64,000 bases of DNA from Bacillota bacterium (GTDB lineage: Bacteria > Bacillota > Clostridia > Lachnospirales > Lachnospiraceae), in assembly GCA_023409835.1 (NCBI GenBank), contig JAEYQV010000114.1, positions 22,496 to 86,495 of the forward strand. The letters are read 5' to 3'. Made by a program: the position numbers and the translations under genes. Below are positions 27,480-35,547 of the stretch, piece by piece. The notes under the pieces were generated by a model that ran no database searches, had not been told where the DNA came from, and saw nothing but the letters and a program-made list of their open reading frames with translations. Position 1 is the stretch's first letter, and each line of letters starts with the position of its first letter.

Positions 27480-27698
27480 GGAAGAAATTACGAATCAGTT
27501 TATTGAAATAGCTGCTGTATAATAAAAATGCCATGTAAATGGAACATTTTTATTTCGAACGATTGCTTCCTTCCTATGAATTAGATATCGGTAATCCTGG
27601 GCATGCTATTATAAGAATATAGCAAATACAGAGAAACAGGTTGATGAAATCAAATTCAACGATAATTAAGATTCTGATGAGAATATGGAGGTAAAGAT

Positions 27699-28652
27699 AT
27701 GAATAGGCGGATAGCGTTGTTCCTGATGGTATTAATCATTATTAATCTGTCGGGGTGCGGTACGAAAAAAAATGAAAATAACAATACAAATAACGGAAAT
27801 AATACAACAAATAACCAAACCGGTGAGGCGCAAAACAATGCGAATACCGGCAATAATGCAGATACGACCCAGAATGCTGCTTCAGGAAACGGATCGTCCG
27901 GAGGAAAAGCAACGGCGGTAACAATTGATGAGAAGATATTATATGATCAGAAGGGAATAAAAATTACGGCGACCTCACTGAAGGAGGATACCTTTCTCGG
28001 ACCGGAAATCAATCTTCTGATTGAAAACAACACAAATACTGACGTAACAGTCCAGGCACGGGATGTATCTGTCAACAATTTAATGATAGAACCTACTTTT
28101 TCCAGTGATGTGGCTGCCGGAAAAAAAGCAAATGATTCCATCTCTTTTCTACAGGATGATCTGGAGAGGAATGCGATAGATAAGATTGCTACGGTTGAGC
28201 TCCGATTCATCATCTTTAATACGGATACTCTGGATACAATTACTGAGTCAGATATGATAACGATTAATACCTCTGCCAAAGAAAGTTATGTTCAGAGCTA
28301 TGATGATAGCGGTAAGGTGTTATTTGACAAGGGGAAGGTAAGAATCATTGAGAAAGGGCTTGCTTCGGATGAATTCCTGGGACCTGAAATCAAGGTCTAT
28401 ATTGAGAATAACTCGGATAAGTTTATTACCGTCCAGACGCAGAACGTGTCCGTGAACGGCTATATGGTTGAACCTATCTTCTCCAGTGATCTTGCTCCCG
28501 GCAAGAAAGTCAATGATGGAATTACTTTTATGGATCTGGCTGATAACGGAATTGATAAGATTAGTAATGTGGAGCTGACTTTTATCATCTTTGATGCAAA
28601 TACCCTGGATACAATTACAGAATCGGATGTCATTAAATTATCCTATCAATGA
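27699..28652 (+). CDS. Lipoprotein with duplicated beta domain
   Basis: 317 residues. A lipoprotein signal (about 1-20) ends in the lipobox LSGC, so the protein should be anchored on the outer face of the membrane. An Asn/Thr/Gly-rich low-complexity linker (about 22-75) follows, then two ~105-residue copies of one domain. Shared segments are EFLGPEI or FLGPEI, VSVN, EPxFSSD, and ITESD near the end of each copy. The domain resembles small DUF4352/FxLYD-type beta modules, but I cannot assign it. RBS GGAGGT lies 7 nt before ATG 27699. Function unknown. Confidence 0.8.
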   Translation: MNRRIALFLMVLIIINLSGCGTKKNENNNTNNGNNTTNNQTGEAQNNANTGNNADTTQNAASGNGSSGGKATAVTIDEKILYDQKGIKITATSLKEDTFLGPEINLLIENNTNTDVTVQARDVSVNNLMIEPTFSSDVAAGKKANDSISFLQDDLERNAIDKIATVELRFIIFNTDTLDTITESDMITINTSAKESYVQSYDDSGKVLFDKGKVRIIEKGLASDEFLGPEIKVYIENNSDKFITVQTQNVSVNGYMVEPIFSSDLAPGKKVNDGITFMDLADNGIDKISNVELTFIIFDANTLDTITESDVIKLSYQ

Positions 28653-28733
28653 GCCATAAACAAGGAGTTGTTGTACGAAATGTGCGGCGCTCTTTCACGC
28701 TGGAGATGTTTATCACATATGATATCTGCAAAT

Positions 28734-28803
28734 ATAGCGTGTTACTATTAATTCATCAGAGACACGAAAACGATCTCTTTATGGATTGATAGCAACACGC
28801 TAT
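28734..28803. repeat. 70-bp long hairpin between convergent genes
   Basis: Outer arms ATAGCGTGTT and AACACGCTAT are perfect (10 bp). Pairing continues inward with few mismatches (CTAT/ATAG, CAT/ATG, AGA/TCT) to a loop ACGAAAACGA. It lies between convergent genes ending at 28652 and 28831. It could act as a bidirectional terminator, though neither strand has a good U tract. Confidence 0.55.
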
Positions 28804-28830
28804 TCCTATATCCTCATCTTACGCTGAAAA

Positions 28831-29142
28831 TTAACGGATACATAGTTCGGCATGTCGGAGGGCATAATCAAGGCTAACGTCTGCGATTGCAAGACCCATC
28901 GCAAAGAAGGTCAGCAGGATGATCAGGGCAAAAGCCACCTTATCATAAACCAGGTTATCCTGTTCTTTCCGACTAAAGTTCGTAATTAAAATTTCGCCTC
29001 CCAGGGAGATGAAGATGACCGGCCATAGCTTAAATATGATTTCGTATGAGAGCTCAGGGAAAAGAATCCTCGCCAGGAACAGGATACCGAATATAATCAG
29101 CATACAGCCCAGGGTTACTGTACCTATTTTATGTTGTTTCAT
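28831..29142 (-). CDS. Small membrane protein, DUF5668/LiaF-like TM region
   Basis: 103 residues with three to four hydrophobic helices: GTVTLGCMLIIFGILFLAR, then IIFKLWPVIFISLGGEIL and LIILLTFFAMGLAIADV. The WPVIFISLGGEILI segment is the hallmark of DUF5668/LiaF-type N-terminal membrane regions. Its start overlaps the stop of the upstream membrane gene by 4 nt. It is the last gene of the sigma/anti-sigma operon, so it probably belongs to that envelope response. Confidence 0.75.
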   Translation of the reverse strand: MKQHKIGTVTLGCMLIIFGILFLARILFPELSYEIIFKLWPVIFISLGGEILITNFSRKEQDNLVYDKVAFALIILLTFFAMGLAIADVSLDYALRHAELCIR

Positions 29143-29705
29143 AGGAGCTTACCTCCTTTATCCTCGTTAAGAGTAAGTGCTTCCTTCTGATCAAGCTCCT
29201 TCTTCTTTCCAAGAATTAGCCAGAAGCCAAGGGCAATGATAGCACAGCCGACTAACATCTGAGGGAAATAGTGACCAATGGAATAGATAATATCTCTTAC
29301 GTAATCCGGCAGTAAATCCTCCACAATACCATACATATTATTCCATAGAATAGAGGCTCCGATTAGAATTAAAACCAAAGCAAATACATTGCGGTACTTA
29401 TGCTGCAGTAGCTTCAGTTTCTCTGACTGAATTCCTGTAAAGTTAATATGGCTGTCCTCCATGGCAGCAAACTCCGCATCCGGCAGGGCTCTCAGGTTAT
29501 GCACCTCGAAGAAGCTGTAGAACCAGATAATCGGAATCGCAAATAACAAAGAACTTAAATTTAACCAGACAGAAACAAAAATGATACCCCAGAAGATCAG
29601 CATAATACTTAAACCTCTCTTCATAAAACCAATATACATTTCACCTGCTCCGGGTACAAGGGAGCAAATAAAAGCTAAAAAACTACTTTTCCTTCTCTTC
29701 ATCAT
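29139..29705 (-). CDS. Polytopic membrane protein of the sigma/anti-sigma operon
   Basis: About 188 residues. The N-terminus (AFICSLVPGAGEMYIGFMKRG) is the TM2-type turn motif with helices around it; a charged loop (HNLRALPDAEFAAMEDS) separates it from a C-terminal half with two more helices and a WPQ-less DUF5668-like hairpin. I choose ATG 29705, 6 nt after GGAGG; ATG 29708 and 29702 are also possible. The start overlaps the end of the anti-sigma gene by about 23 nt. Function unknown; operon context suggests an envelope role. Confidence 0.75.
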   Translation of the reverse strand: MMKRRKSSFLAFICSLVPGAGEMYIGFMKRGLSIMLIFWGIIFVSVWLNLSSLLFAIPIIWFYSFFEVHNLRALPDAEFAAMEDSHINFTGIQSEKLKLLQHKYRNVFALVLILIGASILWNNMYGIVEDLLPDYVRDIIYSIGHYFPQMLVGCAIIALGFWLILGKKKELDQKEALTLNEDKGGKLL

Positions 29706-30183
29706 CATTGACCTCCGTATTCATAATGTTATCGGAAAATTTTAAAAGACTATTGTTTAAAGAGTCCATATTATCCCGGATGGAAGCAGTAAGAGAGACA
29801 GTAATTCCGGGCTTATTCTGCCTTAAATCCGACTGGGGAACGGTGTGCTTATTGCCCAGGGTGATTGTCAGGAACAGAATCAACAGAGCACCTGCCATCG
29901 CAGTGCCTACCTTTAGGCTGTACAGAAAGAGCTGCATCCGCTTGGAGACCTCCCGGGCGTGTTTCGCCAGCCGTGCCTCGGGCTGCCGTACAGCCCTTAA
30001 CAGATTTGCCTTCAGATCTATTGGTGCTTTGATCAGATTCTCCTTCATGCTGTCAGCAAATACTTCGGAACAGAAGTTACAGGAGCAGATATGTTCCAGG
30101 AAAGCTTCCTTTTCTCCTGCAGACATTTGGTTATTATGAAATGCGGTCAAAGCTTCCTTTGAAATATGGTTATGTTCACTCAT
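29683..30183 (-). CDS. Anti-sigma factor with zinc-finger domain
   Basis: 166 residues. The cytoplasmic N-terminus has the anti-sigma zinc motif HICSCNFC (H-x3-C-x2-C, ~31-38), followed by a single transmembrane helix (~87-107) and an extracytoplasmic tail rich in Ser/Asn/Asp. It should sequester the ECF sigma factor encoded just upstream until an envelope signal arrives. The ATG at 30183 overlaps the sigma stop by 8 nt and has GGAGG 7 nt upstream. Confidence 0.87.
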   Translation of the reverse strand: MSEHNHISKEALTAFHNNQMSAGEKEAFLEHICSCNFCSEVFADSMKENLIKAPIDLKANLLRAVRQPEARLAKHAREVSKRMQLFLYSLKVGTAMAGALLILFLTITLGNKHTVPQSDLRQNKPGITVSLTASIRDNMDSLNNSLLKFSDNIMNTEVNDDEEKEK

Positions 30184-30688
30184 TTTCTGCCTCCTTCCTG
30201 TATTTCTTCTGTAGCATAGCCTTTGCTCGGTATATCTGGGTTTGAATTGTTTTCAGATTCCTACCCGTTCTAGCTGCGATCTCAGTCGGGGATAGCTCCT
30301 CATAGAAAAAATTCAATGCCACCTCCCGATAGGGGGATTTCAACAGACTGCAGCGTTCGTACAGCTGATGTTTCACTTCGGTTTCCAGTAAGTTCTCTTC
30401 CGGGGTAGGCTCCCGATCCTTCTGCAGGTTAAAATATTCCTCCTCGGTAGGTATACTCTGCCGGTCTGACCGTTTCAGATAATCCAGGCATTTATTTGTG
30501 GCAATCCGGCAGAGCCAGGCTTTTTCATGCTGCCGGTCAAAGGTGGATAGGTGCTGAAAGGCGGATAGAAAGGTGTCTTGGGCGAGATCTTCTGCATCAA
30601 AATAATCGTTTACTATCTTGAAACATACCGAGAATATCAGATTCTGATATGTATCAATCAGGTGCTCATAATATTGTTCCGTATTGAT
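30176..30688 (-). CDS. ECF sigma factor with a non-canonical ATC start
   Basis: A full-length ECF sigma factor of 170 codons is open here without a stop. Region 2 is recognisable (YQNLIFSVCFKIVNDYFDAEDLAQ in residues ~14-37, then AWLCRIATNKCLDYL) and region 4 (EVALNFFYEELSPTEIAARTG, then TQIYRAKAMLQKK). No ATG, GTG or TTG is in frame until codon ~105, well inside the protein. The codon with correct spacing from AAGGGAGG is ATC at 30688, giving xNTEQYYEHLID. Either it is a rare ATC start, or ATG has mutated or been misread. It heads the operon with the anti-sigma gene. Confidence 0.8.
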   Translation of the reverse strand: MNTEQYYEHLIDTYQNLIFSVCFKIVNDYFDAEDLAQDTFLSAFQHLSTFDRQHEKAWLCRIATNKCLDYLKRSDRQSIPTEEEYFNLQKDREPTPEENLLETEVKHQLYERCSLLKSPYREVALNFFYEELSPTEIAARTGRNLKTIQTQIYRAKAMLQKKYRKEAENE

Positions 30689-30849
30689 TTTATCCGCCTC
30701 CCTTCGCCTTTCAATATCTATAACGATATTCCATTGTATTTATCTTCAAAATTAATATCATATATTTGAATTATGATGTATAATTATCTTAGCATACGGA
30801 GGTAAAGTCTGGAGCAAAAGCAAAAAGCGATATAGAAATGAGGATGAAT

Positions 30850-31626
30850 ATGCTTGAGTTATTCGGCGAGGATAGAATTTGTGCGAAGGATTTATGTATC
30901 GGCAGAGAAGAAGAGGTGTCCCTCCGCTCTGCGTTGGAAGGAAAGATGGGGAGACTCTGGGTTGATAATAGACAGCGGCCGGGTTGCACCTTAAGTATTG
31001 CCGGAGACTTTTGCTATCTGCTGGGCAGTTATATTCCGAAAGAGGTGAATGCTCTTAGCGGACTCATATCACAGCTGTGTCCCGGAAAGATTATTGATGC
31101 GGGAAAGCAATGGAAGCCCTTACTGCAAAACCTTGAGAAACGTTATCCGGACAGCTTTAAAAGCTTCAGCCGTTATGCACTGGATGGAAATTTGGAGTGG
31201 TTTGACCGTCAGAAGCTTAAGGAGTATGCAGCTGCGGTAGAACCTGATTTTCATGTTGTACGGATCGATGAAGACATCTACCGGTTAACCATGAAGAATG
31301 CATGGACTCTGGACTACTGTTCTAATTTTAGTTCCTTGCAGGATTTCATCGACCATGGTATCGGTTATGTCATCCTCGATAAGGGTGAGATTATTTCTGG
31401 AGCCTCCTCCTACGCCTACTGCGACGGAAGGATAGAGATAACGATCGAGACCAGGGAGGACTATCGTAAGAGGGGTCTTGCCATGGCTTGTGCTGCCAGA
31501 CTGATTCTCGAATGCCTGGAGCGCAATATTTATCCCCGCTGGGATGCCGCTAATATAGCATCCGTTACCCTGGCTGAGAAATTGGGTTACCGTTTTAGCA
31601 GAGAATACGGAGTATACAGTATATAA
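30850..31626 (+). CDS. GNAT acetyltransferase, ZmaR-like
   Basis: About 258 residues of the GNAT_acetyltran (zwittermicin-resistance-like) group. A poorly conserved N-terminal half precedes the GNAT fold with IGYVILDKGEIISGASSYAYCDG, IEITIETREDYRKRGLAMACAA (acetyl-CoA loop RKRGLA) and NIASVTLAEKLGY. ATG 30850 is favoured because GAGG lies 6 nt upstream; ATG 30838 has no signal. It is divergent from the sigma gene and 34 nt before an M42 peptidase. Substrate unknown. A relative lies at 49969-51039. Confidence 0.85.
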   Translation: MLELFGEDRICAKDLCIGREEEVSLRSALEGKMGRLWVDNRQRPGCTLSIAGDFCYLLGSYIPKEVNALSGLISQLCPGKIIDAGKQWKPLLQNLEKRYPDSFKSFSRYALDGNLEWFDRQKLKEYAAAVEPDFHVVRIDEDIYRLTMKNAWTLDYCSNFSSLQDFIDHGIGYVILDKGEIISGASSYAYCDGRIEITIETREDYRKRGLAMACAARLILECLERNIYPRWDAANIASVTLAEKLGYRFSREYGVYSI

Positions 31627-31660
31627 TAGAGAAACGATCTATGGGAAGGAACAGGAAACA

Positions 31661-32698
31661 ATGGAATGCATAGTAAAAACAATGGATTACATCATAAAGA
31701 CAATTGAAACACTGGTGAACATCCCCAGCCCCTCCGGCTTTACGGAGGAGGTTATGGAGTTTGTAAGGAAGGAAGCCGAGAGCTTCGGATATTCCTGCAG
31801 CTACAGTAAAAAGGGAGGGTTGATCATCTCTGTGGAGGGGAAAAGCAAGGAGACTTTAGGGTTGTCAGCCCATGTGGATACCCTGGGCGCCATGATCCGC
31901 TCCATCGACAGGGATGGAACTCTTAAATTCACCCTGGTAGGAGGCTATACGATGCACAGCATCGAAGGTAGCTATTGTAAAATTCATACCAGAGACGGCC
32001 GTGTCTATACAGGTACAATACTAATAAAGAGTCCCTCCGTCCACAGCTATGATGATGCAAGAACTCTTGAGCGTACGGACAGAAATATGCTGATCCGGAT
32101 TGATGAACTCGTAGAGAGTAAAGAGGATGTATTGCAGCTGGGGATTAGCAGTGGGGATTATGTGAGCTTTGATGCCAAATATCAGCTTACAGAAAGTGGT
32201 TTCCTTAAATCCAGACATCTGGATGATAAAGCCTCCGTTGCTGTCTTACTGGGACTTCTTAAGGAGATGTCAGAAGCGGGTCTGGTTCCGACAAGGAGCC
32301 TGAAGCTTTTAATCAGTAATTATGAAGAGGTTGGGTTCGGCGCCAGCTGGTTGCCGGAGGACATTACGGAATTCATTGCTGTGGACATGGGGGTTATCGG
32401 AGATGACTTAAACGGTTCTGAATACAAGGTATCCATCTGTGCGAAGGACTCCAGTGGTCCCTACGATTATGAGCTGACAACCAGATTGATTAATTTGGCT
32501 AAAGAGAGACAGCTCGACTATGTGGTAGATATCTTTCCTCACTATGCCTCCGATGTATCCTCTGCACTCAGGGGTGGTAATGACATCCGGGGAGCTCTGA
32601 TCGGTCAGGGAGTCCATGCCTCCCATGGAATGGAGAGGACACATCGAAAGGGACTGGAGAACACCCTGAAGCTGTTGAAGGCATATATATTAGATTAA
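31661..32698 (+). CDS. M42-family metallo-aminopeptidase
   Basis: 345-residue cytosolic, di-metal peptidase of the M42 family, which trims N-terminal residues from small peptides as a large tetrahedral complex. Metal and catalytic residues are visible: AHVDT (His, Asp), SRHLDDKAS (bridging Asp), NYEEVGFG (Glu pair), VDMG (Asp) and ASHG (His). ATG 31661 follows GGAAGGAACAGG. It is likely cotranscribed with the preceding GNAT gene and is ended by a strong terminator. Confidence 0.93.
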   Translation: MECIVKTMDYIIKTIETLVNIPSPSGFTEEVMEFVRKEAESFGYSCSYSKKGGLIISVEGKSKETLGLSAHVDTLGAMIRSIDRDGTLKFTLVGGYTMHSIEGSYCKIHTRDGRVYTGTILIKSPSVHSYDDARTLERTDRNMLIRIDELVESKEDVLQLGISSGDYVSFDAKYQLTESGFLKSRHLDDKASVAVLLGLLKEMSEAGLVPTRSLKLLISNYEEVGFGASWLPEDITEFIAVDMGVIGDDLNGSEYKVSICAKDSSGPYDYELTTRLINLAKERQLDYVVDIFPHYASDVSSALRGGNDIRGALIGQGVHASHGMERTHRKGLENTLKLLKAYILD

Positions 32699-32710
32699 CT
32701 TCATATTATG

Positions 32711-32740
32711 AAAGGCAGGCGAAGAGCCTGCCTTTTTTAT
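32711..32740 (+). terminator. Terminator after the M42 peptidase gene
   Basis: AAAGGCAGGC and GCCTGCCTTT form a perfect stem around GAAGA, followed by a T run. Confidence 0.9.
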
Positions 32741-32900
32741 GTCATGTGTCCAGTGAAGCCGGATCACACTTGCCGGTTAAACGTAGAGCTCTCTTCCAAT
32801 ACCGGTAGGTGAAGGAAGCTTACAATGATACATAGTTGCATATTATATGTTATTCTGCATACTTTTATACTATAAAAAAATATTTACATTATTTAAATAT

Positions 32901-32934
32901 ATACCTTGACAGGCGAGGTATCTAATGATATATT
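32901..32934 (+). promoter_or_regulatory. padR operon promoter with overlapping palindrome
   Basis: TTGACA (32906-32911), 17-bp spacer, TATATT (32929-32934). A perfect inverted repeat ATACCT (32901-32906) / AGGTAT (32916-32921) straddles the -35 box and is the likely PadR operator for autoregulation. Confidence 0.7.
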
Positions 32935-32974
32935 GTAACTACGATAGAAAACATTTCGTAAAGGAGTTGATTCA

Positions 32975-33319
32975 TTGTCAATTGCAGCTGATTTAATCAG
33001 GGGGCATACGGATACGATCATACTGGCTCAATTAATCGCCGGTGACAGCTATGGTTATGAAATTAATAAAGCTATTCAACAGAAGACGGGAGGACGCTAC
33101 GAACTAAAAGAAGCTACCCTATATTCGGCTTTCCGAAGACTGGAGGAAGCCGGGTATATTCTTTCCTATTGGGGGGATGAGACAACCGGTGCACGAAGAA
33201 GATACTACAAAATTACAGAAGCAGGAAGAGAAACCTATTTGAAGCTCATGAAGGACTGGAAGAGCGCGAAGGAAATGATTGATAGTTTAATTGAATCGGA
33301 GGAAAGTAGGAATGGATGA
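32975..33319 (+). CDS. PadR-family transcriptional regulator
   Basis: 114 residues, a short PadR winged helix with dimerising C-terminal helix. Typical pieces are YGYEINKAIQQKTGG, ATLYSAFRRLEEAGYI and GARRRYYKITEAGRE. Start is TTG 32975 with AAGGAG 8 nt upstream. It represses its own operon in most described cases; here the operon adds a DUF1700-like membrane protein and a DUF4097 protein, an arrangement common in Firmicutes envelope-stress systems. Confidence 0.93.
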   Translation: MSIAADLIRGHTDTIILAQLIAGDSYGYEINKAIQQKTGGRYELKEATLYSAFRRLEEAGYILSYWGDETTGARRRYYKITEAGRETYLKLMKDWKSAKEMIDSLIESEESRNG

Positions 33320-33956
33320 TAAGCTTCGCAGGTATATTGATGGTTTATTTGGTGATGTACCGCAGACAAAAAATGTAGTGGAATTAAAGGAAGAGATGCT
33401 TCAGAACTTGAGAGAGAAATTTGAGGATCTGATCCGTGAAGGCAAAACAGAGGAGGCAGCCTTTAACATAGCAGTTGCCGGCATCGGTGACATCAATGAG
33501 CTGGTTAATGATATGAAGGCAAAGAAAACGGTTGTGACAGCGGCAGATAAGCAGAAATCCGCCATGCTTACCTCCATTGCCGTAGTGATCTATGTTCTGT
33601 CACTGGTTCCGATCCTTTATTTCCTTGAGAATCCATGGCATTTCTTTAAGGGGGTCATTGGCTTCTTCATCATGATTGCAATCGGAACCGGAATTCTTAT
33701 TTATAATTGCATGACGAAGCCAAAATATTCGAGGGAGGATGACACTGTGGTAGAAGAATTTAAGGAATGGAAAACGAACAGGGCGGAGAAAAGAGCGACC
33801 AGAATATCAGTATCGGTTGCTTTATGGAGTATTTTACTGGCATTATATTTTATCATCAGCTTTACAACCTATGCCTGGTACCTGACCTGGATTATCTTCG
33901 TACTAGGTGTTGCAATTGAGGCACTGATCAACATCTATTTGGCAGTTAAGAAATGA
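33312..33956 (+). CDS. DUF1700/permease-prefix membrane protein
   Basis: 214 residues. The N-terminal ~70 residues (LRRYIDGLFGDVPQTKNVVELKE...) form the permease-prefix helical domain often placed before membrane segments. Four hydrophobic helices follow in two pairs (about 82-125 and 165-212). ATG 33312 lies inside the end of padR (8-nt overlap) behind AGGAAAGTAGGA. It probably links PadR to the membrane-exposed DUF4097 protein encoded next. The mechanism is unknown. Confidence 0.85.
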   Translation: MDDKLRRYIDGLFGDVPQTKNVVELKEEMLQNLREKFEDLIREGKTEEAAFNIAVAGIGDINELVNDMKAKKTVVTAADKQKSAMLTSIAVVIYVLSLVPILYFLENPWHFFKGVIGFFIMIAIGTGILIYNCMTKPKYSREDDTVVEEFKEWKTNRAEKRATRISVSVALWSILLALYFIISFTTYAWYLTWIIFVLGVAIEALINIYLAVKK

Positions 33957-33963
33957 GGGCAGT

Positions 33964-34965
33964 ATGAACAAATATAAAACGATTCAAATCGTATGCTGGT
34001 TGATTGTTTTCTTCGTATTTGTAGGGCTGGCAATCTGGTTTGCCTTCGGACCTAAGGCTAGAATATCAAATGTATTCGAATTGGAGAGCCTTGGAGGTCC
34101 CTATGAGGAAGAGGGAAGATACAGCATTGACGGGGCTGATATAAGGAATCTTACTGTGGACTGGACGGCAGGAGAGGTTACCGTGATTCCCTCAGAGGGA
34201 AATAAAATTGAGCTTGTGGAATATGCACGTCGTGAGCTTAAGGAGGAGGAAAAGCTGGTTTACGCCGCGAAAGGTAATAGCTTATCCGTCAACTACTGCG
34301 AGAGGCATATACAGCATATGCCCGCCAAAAAGCTGGAGATATTCATACCGAAGAAGCTGACGACAGAATTTAAGGATTTTATTTTGGAGGGAGTATCCGC
34401 TGAACTTATTGTAAGCGATATTACAGCAGACTTATTCCGTGCCGAGACGGTATCGGGAGAAGTACAGCTCACCGGGATTAAGGCAGAGGAGATGGAGTTA
34501 GAATCCACCTCCGGCTCTATGAGGATTAAGGATTCCGGAGCCCCGGTGATAACCATTTCGACAGTTTCCGGTAGCATTATCGCAAAGAGTGTAACTGCGG
34601 AGGAGGTAACCGCCGAATCCACCTCGGGTGAAATATCCTTTGATGAGGTTCAGCTTAAGAAGCTTGAGGCTGATACACAATCCGGAGAGATAACCTTTGT
34701 CGGAAGTTTTGAGAAATTAACAGCCGATAGTGCTTCCGGTGAGATTAATATTACGGAACAGACTGCTCCACAGGCCTTTGATATTAAGACCATATCAGGT
34801 GAGGTATCTGTGAAAATGCCAGCCGTGGATGGCCTTAGCCTTTATAACAATACGATTTCCGGCAGCTTCCATAGTGAGATTCCGGTACGCTCCGCGAATG
34901 AGAGCGAGGCATCCTTCCGGATCGAAACGACGAGCGGCAGTATTAAGATTAAGGAGCTGAAATAA
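33964..34965 (+). CDS. DUF4097 beta-helix protein with N-terminal anchor
   Basis: 333 residues. One transmembrane helix (about 8-29) precedes a long beta-helix of DUF4097 type, visible as recurrent SGE/SGS turns (VSGEVQL, TSGSMRI, VSGSIIA, TSGEISF, QSGEITF, ASGEINI, ISGEVSV, ISGSFHS, TSGSIKI). The domain should lie outside the membrane. It is 7 nt after the DUF1700-like gene, third in the padR operon. DUF4097 proteins often accompany LiaF-like envelope-stress sensors; ligand unknown. Confidence 0.88.
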   Translation: MNKYKTIQIVCWLIVFFVFVGLAIWFAFGPKARISNVFELESLGGPYEEEGRYSIDGADIRNLTVDWTAGEVTVIPSEGNKIELVEYARRELKEEEKLVYAAKGNSLSVNYCERHIQHMPAKKLEIFIPKKLTTEFKDFILEGVSAELIVSDITADLFRAETVSGEVQLTGIKAEEMELESTSGSMRIKDSGAPVITISTVSGSIIAKSVTAEEVTAESTSGEISFDEVQLKKLEADTQSGEITFVGSFEKLTADSASGEINITEQTAPQAFDIKTISGEVSVKMPAVDGLSLYNNTISGSFHSEIPVRSANESEASFRIETTSGSIKIKELK

Positions 34966-35023
34966 ACAATAAATGATTGATTACTATCGATCGGTGATAT
35001 GAAAGTATATGTATTAAAAGAAA

Positions 35024-35060
35024 TAGCCTGCTGCACAATAGCTGTAGCGGGCTTTTTTTG
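35024..35060 (+). terminator. Terminator of the padR operon
   Basis: AGCCTGCT pairs with AGCGGGCT (one G-T) and is followed by seven T. Confidence 0.85.
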
Positions 35061-35098
35061 TTTGGGCCAAGGGATTATCTAATACTAGAAAAAGGCCC

Positions 35099-35152
35099 TT
35101 GACAAAGTCGTACTATGGGTTTATAGTGTGCATATAAGGTATATACACTATA
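35099..35152 (+). promoter_or_regulatory. GntR operon promoter and palindromic operator
   Basis: TTGACA (35099-35104), 17-bp spacer, TATAGT (35122-35127). A perfect palindrome TATAGTGT (35122-35129) / ACACTATA (35145-35152) covers the -10 and start site, the usual place for a YtrA-type operator. Confidence 0.8.
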
Positions 35153-35170
35153 ACAACAGGAGGGGATGAA

Positions 35171-35545
35171 ATGAATATCCTGATCAGTAACTCCAGTGAT
35201 AAGCCGATTTATGAACAAATAACTTCCCAGATTAAGCAGATGATCATCAGCGGAGAGCTGGAAGGAGGAAGTCTGCTTCCGTCCATGCGCATGCTGGCGA
35301 AGGAGCTCCGCATCAGTGTGATTACGACTAAGAGGGCTTATGAGGATCTGGAGCGGGATGGCTTCATCTATACTGTGGTTGGTAAGGGGAGCTTTATTGC
35401 AGAGAAGAACCTGGAATTTGTCCGGGAGGAACAATTAAGAATTGTAGAGGAGCATCTTGGAAAGGCCGTCAAGGGTGCGAAAGCCGGAGGTATCCGAATG
35501 GAAGAATTGCAGGAAATTATTCGAATGTTATATGAGGAGGAATAG
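35171..35545 (+). CDS. GntR-family regulator, YtrA type
   Basis: 124 residues: a GntR winged helix (PIYEQITSQIKQMIISGELEGG, then LLPSMRMLAKELRISVITTKRAYEDLERDGFIYTVVGKG split over ~30-75) and the short two-helix tail of the YtrA subfamily, without a large effector domain. AGGAGGGG precedes ATG 35171. It should repress this operon through the palindrome upstream. YtrA-type regulators usually respond to cell-wall antibiotics. The ABC ATPase gene starts 2 nt after its stop. Confidence 0.92.
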   Translation: MNILISNSSDKPIYEQITSQIKQMIISGELEGGSLLPSMRMLAKELRISVITTKRAYEDLERDGFIYTVVGKGSFIAEKNLEFVREEQLRIVEEHLGKAVKGAKAGGIRMEELQEIIRMLYEEE

Positions 35546-35547
35546 CT

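Noticed and set aside
27238..27534. 98-residue minus-strand reading frame
   Set aside because: It overlaps the two hairpins, has no good Shine-Dalgarno and its composition is not protein-like.
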